Under the pieces are notes generated by a model. That model did no database searches. It was not told the DNA's origin and saw only the letters and a list, made by a program, of their open reading frames with translations. This document shows, piece by piece, positions 1 through 6,166 of a stretch of DNA of 7,015 nt; within the stretch, counting starts at the first letter, position 1; each line of letters starts with the position of its first letter. Source of the DNA: Anaerolineae bacterium (GTDB lineage Bacteria; Chloroflexota; Anaerolineae; JAADDB01); contig WGAA01000319.1 of NCBI GenBank assembly GCA_015489285.1, forward strand, positions 1 through 7,015. The letters are read 5' to 3'. The translations under genes were made by a program, and so were the position numbers.

Positions 1-432
1 GAGGAGCATGGCGTCGGGGCAGAGGCGCTCCATGTCCCGCACGATGTCCAGCATGGGGGGCAACGTGCGCAGGAAGCGGAAGATGCCCGAGGGCCCGCGC
101 GTGTCCCCCACGCAGACGTCTACCCCGTACTTCTTGGGAATCTCGATGTCGTGCCGCCAGACGCTAGTGTCCCCCGCCAGAATGGTGGTGAGAACCACGT
201 CCGCGCCCTCCAGGGCCTCCTGGCGGTTCAGGGTCGCCTCCACCCGGGCGGGCGCGTCGAACGCGCGCACCAACTTCTCCACCGCGCGACGGGAGAACTC
301 CAGCCGTTCCTCATCGATGTCCATGAGGCTGAACGTCACCCCCCGCAGCCGGGGGAACGTGAGAATGTCGCGCACCAACTCCCGTGTGAACTCGAAACTT
401 CCGGCACCGATGAACGCAATTTTTGAGACCAT
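1..432 (-). CDS. Glycoside hydrolase family 4 (alpha-galactosidase/alpha-glucosidase type), N-terminal part, cut by window edge
   Basis: The first 144 residues of a GH4 enzyme are visible; the gene continues beyond base 1. GH4 glycosidases work in the cytoplasm with NAD and a divalent metal, by an oxidation/elimination mechanism rather than ordinary hydrolysis. A Rossmann fold opens the protein: the dinucleotide motif FIGAGSFEFTRELVRD (residues 7-22), then the acidic MDID (37-40) at the end of the second strand. The segment GVDVCVGDTRGPSGIFRFLR (103-122) matches the GH4 block GxxxxxGDTxGPGGI, which in MelA-type members is followed by an Asn-Pro motif; here that motif and the metal-binding Cys/His lie outside the window. 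The ATG at 432 follows an AGGAG ribosome site (441-445) with 8-nt spacing. It is the last visible gene of the operon, 117 bp after the MalG-like permease. The family is firm; alpha- versus beta-specificity and phospho- versus free sugar use are not resolved. Confidence 0.9.
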   Translation of the reverse strand, partial: MVSKIAFIGAGSFEFTRELVRDILTFPRLRGVTFSLMDIDEERLEFSRRAVEKLVRAFDAPARVEATLNRQEALEGADVVLTTILAGDTSVWRHDIEIPKKYGVDVCVGDTRGPSGIFRFLRTLPPMLDIVRDMERLCPDAMLL

Positions 433-478
433 GTGGTTCGCTCCTAAGGCTCTACGGATATAGCATATGGAGATATTC

Positions 479-556
479 CGTAATGCGTAATGCGTAAATT
501 TCTATGACGGCCGGTTACGCATCACGTATTACGCATCACGCATCACGTCTCACGTC
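479..556. repeat. Inverted pair of ACG-heptamer arrays (intercistronic stem)
   Basis: On the minus strand 479-497 reads as ACGCATT units. On the plus strand 517-556 reads ACGCATC, ACGTATT, ACGCATC, ACGCATC, ACGTCTC, ACGTC, with ACG every 7 bp at 517, 524, 531, 538, 545 and 552. The two arrays face each other: 481-497 and 515-531 are complementary at 15 of 17 positions around a 17-nt loop. In the minus-strand transcript one of the two mismatches becomes a G-U pair. The stem sits between the MalG-like gene and GH4, and its outer units run into the permease stop codon. No U-run follows, so it is not a classical terminator. Confidence 0.85.
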
Positions 557-1404
557 TTCAACCCCGTCATCGTAATCCCCTCGACGATCCAGCGCTGGAC
601 GAACATGAAAAGAATGAGCACCGGCATGATGACGAGCACGGCCGCGGCCATGGTCAAATGATACTTATTCCCCATACGGGTGGAATACCAGGTCAGGATG
701 ATGGTCAGGGTGCGCACCTTCTGCTCGGTCAAGACGATGAGCGGCCAGAGGTACGCGTTCCAGTTGAACATGAAGGTGAGCAGGCCGAAGGTCGCCAGGG
801 CCGGACCCATCTGGGGCAGCACGATGCGACGGTAAATCTGAAACTCCCCCGCGCCGTCGACCCGGGCCGCGTCCAGCAGGTCGGTGGGGATGGAGTAGGC
901 GAACTGGCGGAAGAGGAAGATGCCGAAGGGGTCGATGGCCGAGGGGATAATCAACCCCAGCAGGTTGTTGATGAGGTGCAGTCGGGCCAGGATCAGGTAG
1001 CCCGGGATCATGGTCAACTGGGAGGGGATCATCATGGTTGCCAGGATGAACCAGAACAGGATGTTCCCTCCCTTGAAGCGGAATTTGGCGAAAATGTAGC
1101 CGAAGAGGGAACTGGTGAACAACACCTGGATGACGTTGGAGATGGCGATGATGGCCGAGTTGCGGTAGAAGAGGAGCAGCGGCAGGTTCGGGTCGTGCAG
1201 GACCGTGCGGAAGTTGTCCAGGGTGAAGTGCTTGGGGAAAAAGGTGGGCGGGATCTGTCGTATTTCCGCGCCCGTCTTGAACGCGCCCAGGATCATCCAG
1301 ATGAAGGGCAGGAACGCGATCAGGCTCAACGGCACCAGGATGATATACGCGGGACGAAACCAGCGATACATGATGCGCCGATAACGGATGGATTGAACGG
1401 TCAT
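550..1404 (-). CDS. Carbohydrate ABC transporter permease, MalG type (CUT1 family)
   Basis: A 284-residue inner-membrane subunit, the usual length for MalG-type permeases. Hydrophobic segments are visible at about 18-42, 82-106, 114-140, 145-168, 203-224 and 250-272, consistent with six membrane helices. The cytoplasmic EAA loop that docks the ATPase lies at about 178-199 (DAARVDGAGEFQIYRRIVLP), with the conserved Gly and the Ile-x-Leu-Pro ending. The C terminus GITMTGLKT resembles the GIxxTGLKG ending common in this family, but the last residue and the TGA stop fall inside a heptamer array. The ATG at 1404 follows GAGGAAG (1411-1415 core, 6-nt gap). It should pair with the MalF-like subunit encoded upstream in the same operon. 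The 289-bp gap between the two permease genes is unusually long for such a pair and is filled with repeats. Substrate is unknown. Confidence 0.96.
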   Translation of the reverse strand: MTVQSIRYRRIMYRWFRPAYIILVPLSLIAFLPFIWMILGAFKTGAEIRQIPPTFFPKHFTLDNFRTVLHDPNLPLLLFYRNSAIIAISNVIQVLFTSSLFGYIFAKFRFKGGNILFWFILATMMIPSQLTMIPGYLILARLHLINNLLGLIIPSAIDPFGIFLFRQFAYSIPTDLLDAARVDGAGEFQIYRRIVLPQMGPALATFGLLTFMFNWNAYLWPLIVLTEQKVRTLTIILTWYSTRMGNKYHLTMAAAVLVIMPVLILFMFVQRWIVEGITMTGLKT

Positions 1405-1427
1405 AATTTCTTCCTCAGAACCTTGAG

Positions 1428-1483
1428 CGTCATGCGTCAGGGGTTGGCGTTATCGGGTTATTTGGCGTTACTGGACAATCTTG
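1428..1483 (-). repeat. Composite repeat, copy H: head plus short ACGCATG array
   Basis: Read on the minus strand from 1483: the head CAAGATTGTCC, then a CGCCAA segment and CCCCTG, then the tail TGACGCATGACG at 1439-1428. The same order (CAAGAT, CGCCAAC, CCTGACGCATGACG) is found on the plus strand at 6791-6850. The middle of the head is degenerate. It lies directly upstream of the ribosome site of the MalG-like gene. Confidence 0.65.
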
Positions 1484-1493
1484 AATTTAGGTA

Positions 1494-1575
1494 CGTGATG
1501 CGTAATTCGTAATGCGTAATACGTGATTCGTAATCCGCAACTTAAAGACAAAGGTAGCACTGCTAAGCCAATCTT
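1494..1575 (-). repeat. Composite repeat, copy F: head plus seven-unit ACG-heptamer array
   Basis: The minus strand from 1575 reads AAGATTGGCTTAGCAGTGC, closely resembling AAGATGCGCTTGCAGTGCC at 6501-6519. A run of heptamers follows: (G)CGGATT, ACGAATC, ACGTATT, ACGCATT, ACGAATT, ACGCATC, ACGTAC. On the plus strand the CG dinucleotides fall at 1494, 1501, 1508, 1515, 1522, 1529 and 1536, exactly 7 bp apart. It has no coding potential. Confidence 0.8.
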
Positions 1576-1596
1576 ATCTTCAAGTCAACCACATTT

Positions 1597-1620
1597 TACT
1601 CGTTACTCATTACTCGTTAC
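1597..1620 (-). repeat. ACGAGTA heptamer array
   Basis: The plus strand reads TTACTCG, TTACTCA, TTACTCG, TTAC; on the minus strand this is ACGAGTA with one variant unit. The units start 7 bp apart (CG or CA at 1601, 1608, 1615). The same heptamer type recurs on the plus strand at 6236 and 6389. Confidence 0.8.
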
Positions 1621-1665
1621 TTACCTTGCCTATCGCGCCAATCCCCAATACAGCGCCATCCCCTG

Positions 1666-1691
1666 ATTAATCGTTAATCGTCAATCGTTAC
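1666..1691 (-). repeat. ACGATTA heptamer array next to the MalF-like stop codon
   Basis: The minus strand reads ACGATTG, ACGATTA, ACGATTA in 7-bp register (plus-strand CG at 1672, 1679, 1686). It begins 3 bp beyond the stop codon of the MalF-like gene. The same type is found on the plus strand at 6313-6340. Confidence 0.8.
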
Positions 1692-1693
1692 AC

Positions 1694-2677
1694 TCAATAC
1701 TCCCACTGTGCACGCAGGAAACGGGATTGAATCAGGGAAATGGTCAACGTCATCAAGAAGAGAACGACCGATACGGCTGCGGCCCAGCCCATGCGCTGAA
1801 AACGGAACGCGTAGTTGTAAATGTGCAGGAGCAAGACCTGGGTCTGGTACTTGGGCCCCCCGTTCGTCATCACCTGCACCAGGTCGAACACCTGGAACGC
1901 GGAAATCATCGTCAGGATGGCCGTCAACTGGATGGTGGGCATGAGCAGGGGCAATGTGATTTTCGTGAACATCTGCCACGAGTTCACCCCGTCGATGCGG
2001 GCCGCGTCCTTCAGGTAATCGGGAATGCTCTGCAGCGCGGCGATGAAAATGACCAGGTTGTACCCCATGTCCTGCCACAGGTAGGCGATGATCAGCGCGA
2101 ACAGGGCCACCGGAATCCCCCAGACCTTCAGGCGGGGGTCCCCCAGCCAGTTGATGACCACCATGTGCCCCATGATTTTGCCCAGGATGGCGTTGAGGAG
2201 CCCCCGCTGGGGGTGGTAGATGTAGCCCCACATGATGGCCACGCCCACCGAGGGCGCGAGCACGGGCAGGAAGAACGCGGTGCGGAAGATGGGCCGCATC
2301 CGGCGGTGGACCGACTCGATGAGCACGGCCAGGGGCAGGGTGATGGACAGGTTCAGGGGCACGACCAGCGCGGCGAAGAGCAACGTGATCTTCACCCCGA
2401 TGTGGAACGTGCGCACGTTGAGCGGTGCATCGGGGGAGAAATCGAGCATGGCCCGGAAATGGGCCAGCCCCACGAAGGGATTGTCACCGCCCAAGCCCAG
2501 GAACGGTCCCCCGGCCCGCCGGGCACTGTAGCGGAAAAAGGCCAGCGCGAACCCCCACACCAGGGGGAACAGGGTCCAGAACGCCATGTACAGCACCAGG
2601 GGGATGACCGTCATGGCGATGAACCGCTTTTGCGCCGCGTTGATGCCGCGAAACTGGAAGCGTCGGCGTAAGGACAT
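1694..2677 (-). CDS. Carbohydrate ABC transporter permease, MalF type (CUT1 family)
   Basis: A 327-residue inner-membrane permease subunit for sugar uptake, partner of the MalG-like protein. Hydrophobic segments lie at about 20-50, 95-120, 133-153, 187-214, 248-268 and 298-317. The EAA loop contacting the ATPase is at about 223-247 (KDAARIDG, then ITLPLLMP). The typical periplasmic-side stretch VMTNGGPKYQTQVL is at 269-282, and the protein ends in WEY, as many family members do. An in-frame TTG at 2683 could lengthen it by two residues. The ATG at 2677 is preferred because a CGGAG ribosome site (2685-2689) is 7 nt from the ATG but only 1 nt from the TTG. The gene follows the binding-protein gene by 95 bp, a gap holding a strong stem-loop. 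CUT1 membership is firm; the sugar is unknown. Confidence 0.96.
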   Translation of the reverse strand: MSLRRRFQFRGINAAQKRFIAMTVIPLVLYMAFWTLFPLVWGFALAFFRYSARRAGGPFLGLGGDNPFVGLAHFRAMLDFSPDAPLNVRTFHIGVKITLLFAALVVPLNLSITLPLAVLIESVHRRMRPIFRTAFFLPVLAPSVGVAIMWGYIYHPQRGLLNAILGKIMGHMVVINWLGDPRLKVWGIPVALFALIIAYLWQDMGYNLVIFIAALQSIPDYLKDAARIDGVNSWQMFTKITLPLLMPTIQLTAILTMISAFQVFDLVQVMTNGGPKYQTQVLLLHIYNYAFRFQRMGWAAAVSVVLFLMTLTISLIQSRFLRAQWEY

Positions 2678-2713
2678 GTCCAATCTCCGATCTCTATCGA
2701 ATCACCGACTCCT

Positions 2714-2754
2714 CCACGTGACGGCCGGGGCACAGGGCCCCAACCGTCACGTGG
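2714..2754 (-). other. Intercistronic stem-loop between binding-protein and first permease genes
   Basis: The arms CCACGTGACGG (2714-2724) and CCGTCACGTGG (2744-2754) form a perfect 11-bp stem. After a 2x2 internal loop a second 5-bp GC stem forms (GGGGC 2727-2731 with GCCCC 2737-2741). No U-run follows in the direction of transcription, so full termination is unlikely. Such structures after binding-protein genes are known (malE-malF in E. coli) to protect the upstream message from 3' decay and so raise binding protein over permease. That role here is inference. Confidence 0.7.
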
Positions 2755-2772
2755 ACCATCTGCTCCTTGGAC

Positions 2773-4200
2773 TTACTGCTGCAAACTCTCCTGCACCGCC
2801 TGCTCGATGTTCTGCAGCGTCTCCTCCATGGTCTGGTTCCCCTGGAGGAAGCTCAGGATCTCGGGATACGTGACCTCATACCAGACGTAATCCCGGTCGG
2901 GGAACGCGCCCTCGTACTTGCCGTAGGGCAGGATCTCCAGGAAGGGCTCGAAGTAGGGGAACTCGCCCACCAGTTTCTCCTTGGCGGCCCCTTCCGCGTT
3001 GGCCCGCATCGCGGGCAGCGTGCCCGTCGCCAGGTTCCACTGCAGCGCGTTGTCCGCGTTCATGGTCACGAACTTGACGAAATCCCAGGCCGCGTCCTTC
3101 ACCTTGCTGTGGGCGGACACGGTCAGGCCCCAGCCGGAGGCCGCCGCGAACACGGGCGCATCCCCCTCGTAGGGCAACTTCACGTACTTGGTGACCTTGA
3201 CCACATCGGGGTAATCGGGGCCGTATTCGGGAATGACCCAGGGGCCCACGACCGCGATGCCGACCATGCCCTCGAAGTAGGCGTCGCCCACCCAGTTCTC
3301 CTCATCGTTGAACAGGACGGGGTCGACCACCTTCTCGTCCACGAAGCGCTTCATCAGGGCCAGGGCCTTCTTGCCCTCGGGCGTGTTCACCTTGAAGGTG
3401 TGGTCCTGGAGGTACTGGCCGCCGTACTGGAGGATGAGCGAGTAGAACATGGAGGAGATGCCGTCCGCGTGGGTGAACATGAAGCCGGCGCGGGTCATGG
3501 CGCCATCCTCGATGACCGTCAACTTCTTGGCGTCGGCGATAAGGTCGTCCCACGTCTTCCAGCCCTGCTTGTAATTGGTGGCACCCACCTCGTCGGCCAG
3601 TTTCGTGTTCACCATGGCCGCGCCGTACTCGATGTTGAACTCCTGGGGCACGCCGTAGAGTTTGCCGTCGCAGATGTAGCCACCGATGGGCGGTGCGAAG
3701 AACATCTCTTTGGCTTTGTCCACGGTCAACATGTCGGCCGGGACCTCGGCCAGGTTGCCGCCCTTCGCGTAACTGCAGACCCAGGAGCCGAACATCTGCA
3801 GCACGTCGGCCTCGGTGCCCGCAGGAAGCGCGGTCTGGAGGGTCTGGATGTACGTGTCGTAGTCGAAGGTCTCGAACTTGATCTCCACGTTGGGGTGTTC
3901 GGCCATGTACGCCTTGGCCAGTTCGTGATACGCGTTGTTGAAGGACTCGTTCTGGTGGGTCCAGACACGCAGGGTGACCTTCTCGGCCGGCGCCTGAGTC
4001 GGCTTCTCCTTGGCCTTGGTGGGAGTGGGCATCTCCTTCGCCTTGGTCGGCGCCGGAGTGGGCATCTCTTTGGCCTTAGTGGGAGCCGGGGTCGGCGCGG
4101 CCTTGGTCGGGGCCGGCGTGGCCTTACCACCGCACGCGGCCAGCACGACCAGCGCGGTCAACAAGAGAAGCACCACGTACACATAACTTCGTTTGAACAT
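2773..4200 (-). CDS. Extracellular sugar-binding lipoprotein of the ABC transporter (family 1 solute-binding protein)
   Basis: A 475-residue lipoprotein that captures the sugar outside the membrane and delivers it to the two permeases encoded downstream. A basic N terminus (MFKR) and a hydrophobic core lead to the lipobox VLAAC, with the lipidated Cys at residue 23. A low-complexity tether (about 24-73) follows, with 11-residue repeats: PTPAPTKAKEM twice (36-57), then a shortened PTPTKAKEK (58-66). The mature domain starts near 75 (VTLRVWTHQ). It contains family features: the NAYHELAKAYMAEHPNVEIKF segment (from 86), the ADVLQMFG strand, AVVGPWVIPEYG, and a Trp-rich C-terminal part with FVKFVT. 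Two starts are possible. The ATG at 4200 has AAGGAGG (4207-4213) at the ideal 6 nt, whereas the ATG at 4206 abuts that site, so 4200 is chosen. The tether style is common in Chloroflexota. Ligand not identifiable. Confidence 0.95.
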   Translation of the reverse strand: MFKRSYVYVVLLLLTALVVLAACGGKATPAPTKAAPTPAPTKAKEMPTPAPTKAKEMPTPTKAKEKPTQAPAEKVTLRVWTHQNESFNNAYHELAKAYMAEHPNVEIKFETFDYDTYIQTLQTALPAGTEADVLQMFGSWVCSYAKGGNLAEVPADMLTVDKAKEMFFAPPIGGYICDGKLYGVPQEFNIEYGAAMVNTKLADEVGATNYKQGWKTWDDLIADAKKLTVIEDGAMTRAGFMFTHADGISSMFYSLILQYGGQYLQDHTFKVNTPEGKKALALMKRFVDEKVVDPVLFNDEENWVGDAYFEGMVGIAVVGPWVIPEYGPDYPDVVKVTKYVKLPYEGDAPVFAAASGWGLTVSAHSKVKDAAWDFVKFVTMNADNALQWNLATGTLPAMRANAEGAAKEKLVGEFPYFEPFLEILPYGKYEGAFPDRDYVWYEVTYPEILSFLQGNQTMEETLQNIEQAVQESLQQ

Positions 4201-4257
4201 GACCATCCTCCTTCCTCTCGTGTTTTGCCTTTAACGGTTTAAACCTCGGACGATACA

Positions 4258-5307
4258 TCATCCCCTCCCCTCGGCAGAATGAGCCGAGGGGTCCAGAGCC
4301 TTGACCACGGCGCTGAGGTGCCGCGGGTGATCGGGGTCGAGCCCCCGGGCCACAGCCCGGTAGTACGCCATCAACTGCAAGGGAGGCAGGTAGAGGACGC
4401 CCTGCAATACCTCGGGAAGGCCCGAGCGGAAGGCCACGGTGGCCTCCTCGTCGGCCAGGGAGAAGACCCGCGCGCCCAGGTCGACCATCTCATCCAGGAC
4501 CGCCTGCTCGTGCTCCCGATTGCGGCGGGAGAGGAGCCCGACCAACGTCGTGCGCTCGTCCACCATGCTCATGGGACCGTGGCGGAACTCGAGGAAGTGG
4601 AAGGGCTCGCTGACGGAAAGGCTCATCTCCTTCATCTTCAGACTGGCCTCCGCGGCCAGGCCGTAGAGGACGCCGCTGCCGAGGAAGAAGAACCGTTCCG
4701 TGGTCGGACGTTCTCCTTCGGCCCGGGCCCGGTCGTGAACCTCCTCGATGAGGCGCTGGCCCACGTGGGGCAACCGGGCCAGGGAGGCGACCATGTCGTC
4801 ACGTCGGGCCGCGAGCAGGGCCAGGCCCACCGTTGCCACGTACATGGCCGCGAAGGAGCGGGTCTGGACCACGCTCTCCTCCTGCCCCTTCTCCAGAACA
4901 ACGGCGTAATCCGCGGCCGAAGCCAGCGGCCGGTCCCCCCGGGTCGTTATCGCGATGACCGGTCCCTGGGTGCGTTCCCGGAAGGCCTCCACCGCGCGCA
5001 ACGTCTCCGCGGTGGCACCCGAGCGACTGACGGCCACGAGAAGCGGGCGTCCGTCGTGGAGGACCGTGTCCCCGTTGAGGACCAGTTCACTGCCGGGGAC
5101 CCCCCGGGCGGGACGGCCGGTGAGGGCCTGGAAGAGGGCGGCCGCGGCCAGGGAAAGGTAGTACGTGGAACCGCAGCCGGTGAAGACGACGTAGTCCCGG
5201 GAGCCATCGAGAAAGGGGTACAACGCCTCGGGATGGCCGACCGTCTTCTCGATGGCCTCCTGCCAGGCCTCGGGTTGTGTCACGATCTCCTGTAACGTCG
5301 CGCTCAT
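4258..5307 (-). CDS. Double SIS-domain sugar-phosphate isomerase/deaminase-like protein (AgaS/GlmS-isomerase/FrlB relative)
   Basis: A 349-residue cytoplasmic protein with two SIS (sugar isomerase) domains and no glutaminase domain. The first has GCGST (44-48) and SRSG (94-97), the usual phosphosugar-binding serines. The second has LGSG (209-212), EASLKMKEM (220-228), FRHGPMS (241-247) and the C-terminal DPDHPRHLSAVVK (324-336). Aligned by eye with the GlmS isomerase domain, the catalytic Glu of LKE (Glu227) and the His of HGP (His243) are kept. The Lys in the GlmS motif PRNLAKS is Ala333 here, which argues against plain glucosamine-6-phosphate synthesis. Likely roles are isomerisation, deamination or deglycation of a 6-phosphosugar released after uptake. 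It lies 31 bp after the repressor gene and 57 bp before the binding-protein gene. ATG at 5307 with CTCCT-complement AGGAG at 5316-5320 (8-nt gap). Domain firm, reaction uncertain. Confidence 0.9.
   Translation of the reverse strand: MSATLQEIVTQPEAWQEAIEKTVGHPEALYPFLDGSRDYVVFTGCGSTYYLSLAAAALFQALTGRPARGVPGSELVLNGDTVLHDGRPLLVAVSRSGATAETLRAVEAFRERTQGPVIAITTRGDRPLASAADYAVVLEKGQEESVVQTRSFAAMYVATVGLALLAARRDDMVASLARLPHVGQRLIEEVHDRARAEGERPTTERFFFLGSGVLYGLAAEASLKMKEMSLSVSEPFHFLEFRHGPMSMVDERTTLVGLLSRRNREHEQAVLDEMVDLGARVFSLADEEATVAFRSGLPEVLQGVLYLPPLQLMAYYRAVARGLDPDHPRHLSAVVKALDPSAHSAEGRG
4267..4291 (-). other. Stem-loop overlapping the 3' end of the SIS gene
   Basis: CCCCTCGGC (4267-4275) and GCCGAGGGG (4283-4291) form a perfect 9-bp GC-rich stem with a 7-nt loop, within the last codons of the SIS gene. 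No U-run follows. It could modulate message stability or read-through into the highly expressed binding-protein gene, but codon constraints (SAEGRG tail) may also explain part of the symmetry. Confidence 0.45.
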
Positions 5308-5338
5308 GTACGCTGCTCCTTGAAAAGGGTGATATGCG

Positions 5339-6127
5339 TCACGCCAGGATGACCTGGACGCCTCGTTCCTCCAGGGCCTGCACGAACTCCGCGTCTGCTG
5401 CCGTGTCGGTCACGAGCACATCGACCACGTGGAGGGGGGCCAGGAACGCGGAGGCGATAACCCCCAATTTGGTGTGGTCGGCAACGATGATGACCTGTCG
5501 GCCCACGCGCAGGATGGCCCGATCGGTCAACGTTTCCGGCAGATAATCGTTCGTCAACCCGTCGAGGGTGATGCCCCGGGTACCGATGATGACCTTTTCG
5601 GCTCGGACTTCGGCCAGGGCCTGTTCGGTAATGTGGCCGATGAAGGAAAGCTCACTGGGGCGCAACATGCCTCCCAAACTGATGAGGGTGACGTCGGGTT
5701 GCTGGGCGAAAAGGTTGATGACGGGGAGGGAATTGGTGATGACGGTGAGGTTCTTGCGCTCCTGGAGATGTTTGGCGACCTCGAGGACGGTGGTTCCGGA
5801 GCCGAGGAAGACGCTCTCCCCGTCCTGCACCAGGGCGGCCGCAGCCCGCCCGATGCGGGCTTTGGCTTCGGCCTGCTCGCGAGCCCGCACGAGCAAGGGG
5901 GGTTCCGGGGGGGCCGGTTGGCTCAGGATGGCCCCGCCGCGCACCCGTTGCACCTTACCCTGGTGGGCCAGAGCTTCCAGATCCCGTCGGGCCGTGGCCT
6001 CGCTGACACCGAAGGCCTCGCAGATATCGGCCACGGTGATACGGCGCCGCTGCTGCAACACGTGGAGGATAGCCTGCTGTCGCTCCACGTTGGAGAGACC
6101 GCCCACGGGCTGCAAGGAACTTGCCAT
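5339..6127 (-). CDS. DeoR-family transcriptional repressor of the sugar operon
   Basis: A 262-residue regulator, normal length for the family. The N-terminal winged helix-turn-helix is at about 14-68: ERQQAILHVLQQ, then ITVADICEAFGVSEATARRDL (30-50) as HTH and recognition helix, and the wing QRVRGGAI (60-67). The C-terminal effector domain has the sugar-phosphate-sensing pattern: VFLGSGTT (106-113), VITNSLPVINLF (129-140), LGGMLR (151-156), GLTNDY (190-195) and the VADHTKLG motif (215-222). Such proteins usually release DNA when a phosphorylated sugar binds. The frame stays open up to an ATG at 6193, but that codon overlaps the -10 box of a strong promoter. The ATG at 6127, with a purine-rich site (AAGGGGG 6134-6140, GAGG just upstream), gives the family-typical N terminus. 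First gene of the operon, so autoregulation is likely. Ligand probably an intermediate made by the GH4 or SIS step (inference). Confidence 0.93.
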   Translation of the reverse strand: MASSLQPVGGLSNVERQQAILHVLQQRRRITVADICEAFGVSEATARRDLEALAHQGKVQRVRGGAILSQPAPPEPPLLVRAREQAEAKARIGRAAAALVQDGESVFLGSGTTVLEVAKHLQERKNLTVITNSLPVINLFAQQPDVTLISLGGMLRPSELSFIGHITEQALAEVRAEKVIIGTRGITLDGLTNDYLPETLTDRAILRVGRQVIIVADHTKLGVIASAFLAPLHVVDVLVTDTAADAEFVQALEERGVQVILA

Positions 6128-6166
6128 CACAATCCCCCTTCCTCGGGTCGCCGCTACGCTCACATA

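Noticed and set aside
8..463. 151-residue plus-strand open frame at the left edge
   Set aside because: Antisense to the GH4 gene, which shows a proper Rossmann motif and ribosome site; Ser/Arg-rich composition is typical of a shadow frame.
2678..2683. TTG start for the MalF-like permease
   Set aside because: The ribosome site at 2685-2689 would be only 1 nt from it, but 7 nt from the ATG at 2677.
2767..4242. 491-residue plus-strand open frame opposite the binding-protein gene
   Set aside because: It is the antisense shadow of a clear lipoprotein gene; its product is a His/Gly/Leu-rich low-complexity string with no recognisable domain. GC-rich codon use keeps the opposite frame open.
4279..5295. 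338-residue plus-strand open frame opposite the SIS gene, and similar long antisense frames at 658-1512, 1727-2671 and 5429-6334
   Set aside because: All mirror genes with clear family motifs on the minus strand, have unnatural composition and lack ribosome sites or context.
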